A stretch of DNA of 64,000 bases from Dipteronia dyeriana (taxonomy: Eukaryota; Streptophyta; Magnoliopsida; Sapindales; Sapindaceae). A model generated the notes under the pieces. That model was not told the origin of the DNA. It saw nothing but the letters and a program-made list of their open reading frames with translations, and did not search any database. This document shows positions 55,721 through 64,000 of the stretch, one piece after another (position 1 is the stretch's first letter; each line of letters starts with the position of its first letter). The stretch is from the NCBI GenBank assembly GCA_032871835.1, contig CM065298.1:80194154-80258153 (forward strand). The letters run 5' to 3'. The translations under genes and the position numbers were made by a program.

Positions 55721-56299
55721 CCCGGGGCTTTAGTGGGGCTTATGTCAAAGATAGCTCTTTTTATCTCTTTCGACATGAAACTAGCATCAAGGAATGCACA
55801 TTTTTTCGGATCTAAGCCCGACTGAACTCACTAGAAATCCTTTCCAAAGCCAAACCTCTCGGTTGACTAGAGTGAAACATATCAGAGAAATAACACTCCA
55901 CCACAGCTAACATAGATAATTTATCACCCTGCCACATACCCTCTTCATCAAGCATACTTATCAACAAATTTCGGTTACATCTAGAAGTGGCTTGTGCATG
56001 AAAACATATTTTAGTTTTATCTCCATTTAATAGCCATCATTTGTGCGATCTCTGTCTCCAATACACTTCCTCACAATCTGGCAGTTTGTCCAGTTCACAC
56101 TCAATAGATTGCACCTCCATCCAAGTTGTTAATCGGAACGCTAGAGGCTGCTTTCAACTCCTTATGTTTCCTAGATATCTCCTCTTTCATGCGCTTAAGA
56201 TTTCGACTATAGACAACCGATAATTGATCCGTACAATTCCGAATATTAAAGACCAACACATTCATATCTCGACCAGATCCAGTATCCATTCCATACCTG

Positions 56300-57095
56300 A
56301 CGGATAATTTATGAGCATTCCTCCAGATGTGACTAGCATTCTTCGAAAAGGAATCTACGTTGCATCCTTCATTTTATGTTAGCATCGGTAGTCACAATAG
56401 GTGAGGTGTCTAAGAGAATCGGCCGGAGGTCAGACCTTCAAAATTCAAGATGACTAACTTTTTCACATGCGAACATATTCGTCCATTGAAAGTCACTCAC
56501 AAATCAATATATTCTTTCTTAGACCATATCCACACCCTCCCTTTTGTTCGACCATGTGAACTTCGGTCCTGAAAAACCTAAGTCCTGAAGGCCGCAATCA
56601 TCAAGGGCCGACTGGAAATCATTTATCTGTGCACTGGAACGTTGGCAGCCACCTTTCTTCTCGGAGATATCGAGGATTTCATTAAAGTCACCTGTTCAAA
56701 CCCAAGGAAGAGAGGACATACCGTGAAGCCTACGTAAGAGAGTCCATGCATGGTGCCTTTGTAAAGATTCGGGACTGCCGTAAAAACCAGTAAAACTCCA
56801 CAAAATACCTCTTTGGACTAGAACTCGCACATCAATATGGAACATAGAGTAGGATGATAAAAAGATATCAATACTCTAATCCCATAATAAGCATAATCCA
56901 CCATTCGAGCCAATGCTATCGACCACAAGTTTACCACAGTACCCCATTTTGACACGAATCCACTATATACGAACATGATTTGATTTGGTTTCTATTAAAA
57001 AATCCAGATTGGGTTTACATACCTGCTTGATTTGAAGCAGGGTCTGGAACGCCCGGGCACTACCTTACCCCCGAGCGTTCCAAACTAATGTTTTC
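56300..57095 (-). pseudogene. LINE apurinic-type endonuclease
   Basis: On the minus strand from about 57095: WNARG near the start, FLIETKSNHV, FTGFYGSPES, GDFNEIL and FTWSNKREG, the usual blocks of the L1 endonuclease, interrupted by several stops. It nicks target DNA to prime reverse transcription. Confidence 0.7.
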
Positions 57096-57096
57096 A

Positions 57097-57429
57097 TTAC
57101 GAGCCGCAGGCCGGTAGAGACCGACCCGTCGATATTCGATTGCAGTCTGTAACCATGTCCTCAACATTATTTTCACTCATCTGCTTCTTTCTTGAACCTA
57201 TCTTCTTTTCACTAATAGAACATTTTCCCAATATTAGGCCTTCGACTGAGCCTACATCAGTCTTACCTCCATCTCTAGCCCATCTTTTCCACTTGCCCAC
57301 CTTTGGCCCATGGTGAATCTCGACCCTCTCTTGTCCCATAACAGGCCTTCCCATATCCAGCTCATTATGTTCCTTTGAAGACCCATCTATAAGCATTTCA
57401 TTCAGGCCCAATCTGTTTTGTCCTTCCAA
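57097..57429 (-). pseudogene. Possible end of LINE ORF1
   Basis: A 110-codon hydrophilic ORF directly upstream of the endonuclease. No domain recognised; inferred from position only. Confidence 0.35.
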
Positions 57430-57440
57430 GGTGATCCATC

Positions 57441-58974
57441 AGAATTGTTTAACGAATCTTCGAAAGATTGGGGCCCATCAATATGATTTTGCATTAAAAT
57501 GGGTAGTCTTACGATATAAACTTAGAAGAAATTAAAATCAAGATGTCCTAACTATCAATAGATTTATGATATTGCTTAAAAAAAGTATGTATTTATGATC
57601 TCTTGCAGATTTTCTCTAATTAAAATATATTAATTTTAGTTTCATTCAAATTTAAATTGTATAGTTGGCTAGTATAGTTGACTATAAGATTGAGTTAAGT
57701 TCAATTGTTTTGATTTAGGTCCAAGGAGGTGGTTAGAGCAATTATCTTGTTCGCTAAAGCTTTGAACGAAATTGATTTGAAACCCTCACCACTTATGTGG
57801 AAGGGATGTGCACTACCGGTTTTGTTAAGAGGTGATGTGCGAACACAATGTTAGGAATTTCAGTTAGAGAATATAAGACCCTGTCCTACAACTGTTTTTC
57901 AGTCCGTTTTCGTTTTTGTTTTTCAAAACCATTTTAAAATTCATGTTCGTTAATCGTTTTTAATTTTATTTTCAAAAAACAAAATACAAGTTGAAAAAAA
58001 AAATCAGTGTTAATAGTGAAATATATGAAAAACACAAAATACTTGTTTTGTTTTTGTTTTTGTTTTTGTTTTCATTTTGTTTATATAAACAATTTTTTTT
58101 TTTAAACTATTAATTATACTGTTATGCGTTTGGTATTGTTAGGACATGACTGGACGGGACGGGACAAGATTTTTAAATGACTAAAATGCGCCTCTTATAT
58201 ATATATATATATATTTTCTATAATAATTTATTTCCAATTAGAACTAAAAGAATTCATCCAATAATAATATATATATATAATATTACAATATATATAATAA
58301 TTTAAGAGTTTAGTTTTGATTAATTGATTGTTTGATATTTTTTTTGAAGTAATTTGTGAAGTGTTACTTTCATTTAATTTATAAATTACAATACAAAAAT
58401 CATATTGGTTAATTATTTAATCAATCAATTTATAATTGTTATAATATTAAATAAAATGTAAAATTGATATTTCAATTTTTGATAGTTTTCGGATAACCTA
58501 TAAAATGTGTTTTTTTCTATTTTTATTTTCAAAATACAGTTCTCCCTATATGTTTTTAGATATCGAAACTAAAAATAAAAAAAAAATACTATTTTTATTT
58601 TTATTTTTATTTTTAAAAAATGAACAGACGATAATGTTTATAATACGGACGCTAAGTATTGAGAATTTATGTGTAGTTCATTTTTAGAAATAAACGAAGA
58701 CATGGGTTGGGGGCGCGTGAAAAGATCGTGGGTGTGAGAGAGCATGGGAAAACAAGATCTGACGGGAGAGATCGAGTAAGAAGAATGGAGAGGACCCTCC
58801 AGATTCAGAGGCAGGGGCAGAGGATCCTTAATTAATTATTAATGTAAGTGCCCACTCTACTCTCTATTGACGGTAGATCTGCACTCTACAGTGGCAACTC
58901 ACAAGTGGAACCTTCCGGAAACCAGCCACACGTGTTTCATCACTTTTGTATTAATTTACCTGACTACATGTAAC
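57441..58974. other. Non-coding spacer with (GTTTTT)n and TA repeats
   Basis: TTTTTG repeats at about 58045-58078, TA repeat at 58196-58214 and AT-rich tracts to 58680. 58690-58960 is less AT-rich and could be single-copy DNA, but no ORF is recognised. Confidence 0.45.
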
Positions 58975-59409
58975 TAGACTTGTCACCGGTTTCGATTTGA
59001 AATCACGGTTTTGGTTCTGTCCGACTTTGGTTTCAGTTCTGAAATCGTTAGTTTCGGTCCGGTTCTGCAACCGTCGGTTTCAGTTCTGAAATCGTTAGTT
59101 TCGGTCCGGTTCTGCAACCGTCAGTTTCGTTCCGATTCCAACGGTCCTTTTTTTGGGCTATAGACGTTTTAGTAATTTTTTTTAACTGATTTGTTGGAAC
59201 AGTTCGGTTCGAATCGGACTGGAACCGACGGTTCCCATCCGATTCAAACCGGACTGTTCCAATAAATCAGGAACCGAAACTGGAACCGCTACAGTGCACG
59301 GTTCCAGTCTGATTCTGGTTTCAAACCTTCAAAAACGGTTTGATTTCAGTTTTCGACGGTTCAGTTACGGTTCGGTTCATCGGTTCGAAGTGAACCGTCG
59401 ACATGTCTA
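58975..59409. mobile_element. Non-autonomous hAT-like element 2
   Basis: 435 bp; ends TAGACTTGTCACCGGTT and (right, complement) TAGACATGTCGACGGTT. Flanked by CATGTAAC (58967-58974) and CCTGTAAC (59410-59417), a 7/8 target duplication. The interior consists largely of CCGGTTC/GAACCG motifs in both orientations. Non-coding. Confidence 0.75.
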
Positions 59410-59417
59410 CCTGTAAC

Positions 59418-59896
59418 TCTGTCCTTGCATCGGGAATTACCAAATCCTCAATCCGTATGAGACGGTTTTGTGAAAATTTTACTAATCAAAATGTATCGTA
59501 TGGAATTTTAAAAATATAATTAAATATAAATCAATAAATGATATATTTTACTAGACGGTCGTTAAGTTTGTCTCTCTAATTACAAAAAAGATTGCATCAT
59601 GCATTTTTCGTCACTAGACATATTTTATGACGTAGTATAATTACCATTCGCAATTCTACCAATTACCATCTATAAATGATATTTTTTCTAATTATGTCAT
59701 TATGTGCCCCACTTAAGGGAAATTAATTTGGTAATTCATCATCATCTCATTCAGATTTCTCTGCTGAGTTACAAGTTATTACGTATAATTAAATTTTTAA
59801 TCGATGGCCGAAAAGTATTTGTTTTGGTTTTTTTAATTTTCACTTTTAATATATTTTAATGTATTATATTATCTTTTTAAATATACCAGACTAATA
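59418..59896. other. Spacer, no feature seen
   Basis: AT-rich DNA; TAATA at 59892-59896 would be the target duplication of element 3 but its partner lies outside the window. Confidence 0.4.
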
Positions 59897-60772
59897 TGTT
59901 GACGTCGATTTCTGGATTACGTCAGAAAAGCCAACAAGGATTGTATTTCGGCTATTGATTCAAAGAGAGAGAGATTCAGAGAGAGTAACGAAGACAAATT
60001 TTAAGTGGTAAAACTCCGATGACCGGAGAAACGTTCACGGGTGGTTGAAGAATTAACCAAGCCAAAATCCACTAAGAAAATATGATGTTGATAAGCTCTC
60101 GATCTCCCTTTTCTCTCTCTGTATTTGCTATGATTGCTGTATATTATATTGTCTCTATCTTTTGGAGCCAGATTATGGGTCTATTTATATGCTTATAGAA
60201 CCCTAATCCGTTTTGTACAAGTAATACAAGTTCTTTTTATTTAATTGTGATTCGGTTACTTGTTTGAGGTTGATTTGTCTTCTTTCCTGTTTCGGAGTCT
60301 CTTATGGAAATCGAGTGGGATTCTAGTAGTGTAGTTCAATTTGGACTTGTTTCCTTATAAGAATGTAGTCTTTGTAAGGAAATCAAGTTATTTCCTGATT
60401 GGGGACTCTTCTAACTTAATGTTCCATTTTATTTGGGATTCCTTCCTGATGGATATCTTCGCGTATTTAATGACTTAATCCGTGTGAAATAAGCACCAAG
60501 TTCTTACTCGAGTCATATTTATTCCCGAGTAAGAGTAATACCTGATGGTTCCGAGTAGCGCCGTTTGAACCCGAGTGGAAGCGTTGTTTAACCAGTCCCG
60601 AGTGTTGTTAACTGATCCCGAGTAGGTTTCATTCTATATATGCTTACTCGGGTTTTTCTTCTCTTTAATGATGCCTCGTAGGATATTTCCTGAGTGCCCA
60701 TTTGGGCGTCCACCTGGCTATTTTCTCCTTCCTGTCAATGACGTGTATGCTTGGTAAAATTCACATACGACA
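59897..60772 (-). repeat. 3' LTR of element 3
   Basis: 876 bp, TG...CA intact when read on the minus strand. The TATA box reads TATTTATA on the plus strand at 60182-60189. Confidence 0.92.
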
Positions 60773-61268
60773 ATACCCTGTAAAAATATTTTTTCCGAGT
60801 AAATTTCATTTCGGGCAAGAGTATTTTAATCGTCTTAATTTTCACTTGTCAGAATAGCTGTCTTGTCATAATGGCGCGTCTTAATGGTGACCCTGTAATT
60901 TCGATTCGCTTCATCACGCGAGATCTTAAATGATGGCGACGTTTTGAAGTTCTGACGGTTGAGGGCTACTACCTGTTTTGACACGCGTCCCTCGTCTATT
61001 CGTTTTTCAATATCATTTATGAGAAATGATTTTTGCGTTTCCCCAAACGCTGCCTGCGTCATCGAGTTTCGTCATAAATTCCCCCCCCCCCCCTTGAAAT
61101 CCTAGGGTTTCGTGCCGTCTCATCTTTAAATTCGTTGCTGAGAGACATTGATTTTTTATTCTCAAAAAATTTCGGCAGAAATTTCTTTACACTCAGATTT
61201 CTTTATCCAGAAGTTCGTGATTCTCCGCTTGAAGATCTTGCATCAATCTCAATTCAAGGTTAGTTTTA
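60773..61268 (+). promoter_or_regulatory. PPT and leader region of the antisense gene (element 3)
   Basis: Homologous to 25390-25884. Holds the PPT (complement TTTTACAGGGTAT, 60773-60785) and a C14 homopolymer at about 61081-61094 that replaces TTTTTCCCGCTT-type sequence of the other copies. Confidence 0.5.
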
Positions 61269-62408
61269 ATGGGGTCATCTTCCCGCCATCGTCTCTTTAA
61301 AATCGCTTTTGATGCATTAGAACGTGGGGATTTCCAGTTAGTATCTTGCATTAAGCGAGTACTGGGGGATATCCCAATAGATGAACCTCCATTCTTAGAG
61401 GTTGATGTTTCTGGGCTTCACCCTGACGTCACTTTCAGCCCTGTATCGAGTTCTCCATCTAGTTCTGATTCTGATATTTCTGGTCACAGGGTATCTTTTC
61501 GAAGGATGGGTAAACATCAGAGCAGAAGTAAGGTATACAAGCATGGCTCGAGCAGCGTTCAGACCAGGGAACAGACTGTTAACGAGGGTGACGTTGATGA
61601 AGTGTACAGAGCGTCTCGTCTTTCTTTTTCTGATACTCGCCCGAGTGGCTTTGATACTGAGCCGAATGTGGTCGGGCCAGCTAAGATAGAAAAATATCGC
61701 TCCCGATTTGACTTGCTCGACTCAGTCACTTTGGTTCCTGTAGGGATAGAGCCGTATGTAATCCTTCTGAGGGCATGGTCGCGATTTATGGATCCATGCT
61801 TTGCTGCGGCGTCACACTTCCCCTTCAGCCTTTTATTGCCTAGTTTTTGGCTGAAGCAGGGATAGCCCCAGCTCAGTTGGCCCCGAATAGTTACAAAGTC
61901 TTGATGTGCATGTGGCACATGTTCAGTCGAATGAACCTTCCGCCTCCTTCCCCGAATGAAATCAGGCATTTCTTTACGCTGAGGCAAGTTAGCAAAACGG
62001 GGACCTATTTTCTTGCGTCTACTCTTTCGGAAGGTTGGGTCCCTAAAGAAGCAAAGGTGAATCGGGGGGTAGATGCTTCTGATGACCCAAAAAAGAAGGG
62101 TTTCATATAGGGATTCCCTATATCCAACAAATTTTGGAAGAACAGTTGGTTTTTCGCTGGAGGGGCTCTCGAGCTCGACATCACTTTTCGATCTGGGGAT
62201 TCCCAAACGGTGTTGAGTGTTCCCCGTTTCTTCTGTTCCCCCGAAGTGTGGAACAAGAAAATAATTGATTATAGTGATTCTGAGCTGAAGAGGTTGACTC
62301 GGGTAGCTGTTCGTACTCTGGAGAAGAGGAGCAAGAGTTATCTTTTCAAAGAGGTTGACTTTATAAAGCTCAGCTTCTTCAGACAGATTTCGGGCCATCG
62401 CAGGCGAT

Positions 62409-62481
62409 GTAAGTAACCCGGTGCCCTTTATGTTGTATTGTTTTGCTTTTTGTTTTCTTTTCTAACATTTTTTTTTACTAG
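62409..62481 (+). other. Intron 1 of the antisense gene (element 3)
   Basis: GTAAGTAACC...TTTACTAG; joining at GHRR to LFDTDVVSDLQ keeps the frame. Confidence 0.75.
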
Positions 62482-63278
62482 TGTTCGATACGGACGTCGT
62501 CAGCGATCTTCAGGCTCGCCAGGTGAAGGCAATTCTACAAGCGAGTATAAAGGAAGCTTCTCGTCAGGGCGATGAGGGTATTGCTCCACCCGAGCCTGAT
62601 GAGGAAACTGACACTGCTGAGGAATGAATTCCCGAGTGCGTTGTTCAGGGTGCTCAGCCTCCTACTCAGGATTCTGCTGGTCCAAGTGGCCAAAGTGAAG
62701 GCCCGTGTGAAGAGCCTGTTAGACGGTTTGAAGCCGGCAATGGTGGGAATATCTTGACGGATCAAGTGCCTGCAGGTGCCAAATTCTTTGAGTCTTTTCG
62801 GGATGATTTGCAGGAAGATCCTACTGCTGATCTTAACTTCCACTGTTCTCGGGGTGAGATGCGAAAGGCAGTTAGTTCACCGTCTCGTCCACACAAAGTT
62901 TCTCCGGTAGTCTCATTTATTGACTCTAGTGATGAAGATGTTGCGGATGAGATTGCCTCGAGTGTTGGTGCTAGAGCATCAATAGATACAGCCGCTTCAG
63001 AGCCGAGTAGGGCTTTTTCTACCCCCGAAGTTGGAGATATGGGGGCTGATCCTTCAGGGGTTCCTTCTCTGTCCTTAGAACCGAACAGGGCTTCTCCTGC
63101 CCCCGAGTTTGGAAATCTAAGAGCTGAACCTTCGGGGGTTCCTTTATTCCTTTCTCACCAGGATATGCTACGGGATATGTCCTCCGGTCGGGCTTTTATA
63201 GGGGAAGACCGTTGTAGCAGCTTTCGGGATGGTTCCCTGACCGAACGTCTCCAAAATATTTTTAACGGTGCATCTTAT

Positions 63279-63343
63279 GTAAGTTGAATCCAACTTCTTT
63301 ATTGTTTTGCTTCGGCTAGATTTCTAAGTATTTTCCTTTACAG
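63279..63343 (+). other. Intron 2 of the antisense gene (element 3)
   Basis: GTAAGTTGAA...TTTACAG; the frame runs from NGASY into MVAEFAELIQTQQ. Confidence 0.75.
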
Positions 63344-64000
63344 ATGGTGGCCGAATTCGCTGAGCTTATTCAGACGCAGCAACATCAGCCCGATGGAATA
63401 AAGTGTCTAGAGGCTCAGCTGAAGGTGAGTGAGGAGGGTCGTGCTCGAGTCGAGAAAGCTTACCAGCAGGAGGTCGGTTCTGTACAAATATTTACCGACT
63501 ATTGTCTGGAGAAGCAGGTTGAAGCTGAGGACAAGGCATCTCTGGCAGAGGAGAAGGTTGCATCACTTCAAAATCTTTTATCTTTTGCTGAAGAATCCAT
63601 GCTCAAGGCCGAGCAGGAGGCGGAGCAGGCGAAGTTGGCATATGACCAAAAAATTAAAGATCTGGAGTGCCAAGTGCTGACAGTTGAATCCCTTTCCCGA
63701 GAGGCCAGGTTAGGACTGGAAGTCCATGGGGTGGATCATTTTAAAAGATCCCCTGCTTATGAAGCCCTACTTCTTCAGGAATTTCAACGTGGCCTAGTTT
63801 CTGCCGGCGAGTTCTTCAAAGTTTAGAATAGGGTGACCAAGAAAGCCCGAGCTAATTGGGAGCTGTCAATCAAACATCATGTGGACCGGTCCTTGGAATC
63901 TCTTCGGATTCAGATGAAGGAATGGAGAGCCTACTGTCGTAGTCAAGGCAAAGAGCCTCATCCTATGCATTTAGAGATTCCGTCCGAGTATTCTCTCTTG

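Larger units (their letters stand above)
47385..57440 (-). mobile_element. L1-type LINE, 5'-truncated and split by a gypsy element
   Basis: Minus-strand non-LTR retrotransposon. The poly-A tail appears as T9 at 47385-47393, preceded (minus sense) by TTTTAATGAATCTA, a common plant LINE end. From 5' to 3': end of an ORF1-like region (57429-57097), endonuclease (about 57095-56300), RT (about 55720-54590), zf-RVT (54006-53776) and RNase H (53353-53130, continued at 47577-47430). Many frameshifts. The gypsy element at 47583-53129 interrupts the RNase H. No clear target duplication for the LINE itself. Confidence 0.8.
59897..64000 (-). mobile_element. Element 3: reverse-oriented Tat element, 3' part
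   Basis: Begins with a complete reverse LTR, then the PPT, the leader region and the antisense gene (here on the plus strand). The gag-pol part and 5' LTR lie beyond 64000. Same family as element 2 (LTR start TGTCGTATGTGAATT on the minus strand). Confidence 0.9.
61269..64000 (+). pseudogene. Element 3 antisense gene (three exons, runs off the window)
   Basis: ATG 61269 (MGSSSRHRLFKIAFDALERG). Exon 1 (61269-62408) has a frameshift near 61745 and a TAG at 62108. Core blocks are PNEIRHFFTLRQVSKTGTYF and VPRFFCSPEVWNKK. Intron 1 is 62409-62481 (73 bp, GTAAGT...CTAG). Exon 2 (62482-63278) is acidic, Ser/Pro-rich, with a TGA near 62625. Intron 2 is 63279-63343 (65 bp, GTAAGT...ACAG). Exon 3 (63344 on) is Gln/Glu/Ala-rich, coiled-coil-like, with TAG at 63824. 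The clearest copy for the exon structure. Confidence 0.82.

Noticed and set aside
1..64000. tRNA, rRNA or snoRNA genes
   Set aside because: Looked for conserved tRNA B-box-like and CCA-flanked cloverleaf patterns by eye and found none I could support; a covariance search was not possible.

Overview
The window is nuclear DNA of a flowering plant, most probably a eudicot. It is AT-rich, with GT-AG introns and layers of nested plant transposable elements: Tat-lineage Ty3/gypsy, a MULE, an L1-type LINE and non-autonomous hAT elements. Species cannot be told from the sequence. Only one gene looks like an intact host gene: a 508-codon single-exon ORF on the minus strand at 27712-29238, encoding a plant-specific single-pass membrane protein. 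A broken C2-domain gene fragment lies at the left edge.

Layout: (1) 1-2251: C2-domain remnant and unassigned AT-rich DNA. (2) 2257-4860: a Tat-type LTR element reduced to an LTR start fused to part of its antisense ORF plus a 3' LTR, TSD AATTG. (3) 5601-27033: a large MULE bounded by a 42-bp inverted repeat. It carries a plus-strand DUF1985/Ulp1-like gene and a convergent minus-strand MURA transposase, each with a 21-bp-period tandem array on its 5' side. The MULE is split by Tat element 1 (15279-26759, TSD AACAT, two 875-bp LTRs). (4) 27712-29238: host gene, whose upstream region is cut 284 bp from its ATG by Tat element 2 (29522-41801). (5) 42075-43960: a diverged MULE-like remnant with its own 21-bp-period array, holding a reverse solo LTR (42740-43726). 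(6) 44440-47116: low-complexity G-rich DNA, a TIR element and a non-autonomous hAT element. (7) 47385-57440: a minus-strand LINE split by a 5.5-kb Ty3/gypsy element (47583-53129, TSD GTGCC). (8) 58975-59409: a second hAT-like element. (9) 59897 to the window end: the 3' part of a reverse Tat element.

The Tat elements share one plan: LTR, PBS, gag, protease, RT, RNase H, a second archaeal-type RNase H, integrase, a 91-bp tandem array with hairpins, then a three-exon gene on the opposite strand that carries the plant 'putative gypsy type transposon' domain, then PPT and LTR. All coding regions of the mobile elements are broken. Two Tat copies share three identical nonsense positions, so they probably moved using proteins supplied by other elements.

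The most interesting possibility is that the MULE's DUF1985 gene and its arrays of a short GC-poor motif form a sequence-specific anti-silencing module like the VANC system of Arabidopsis VANDAL elements, with the diverged array at 42.5-43.9 kb belonging to a relative that has a different motif. This is inference; the arrays and the DUF1985-type gene are directly visible. All family assignments were made by eye, without database searches.
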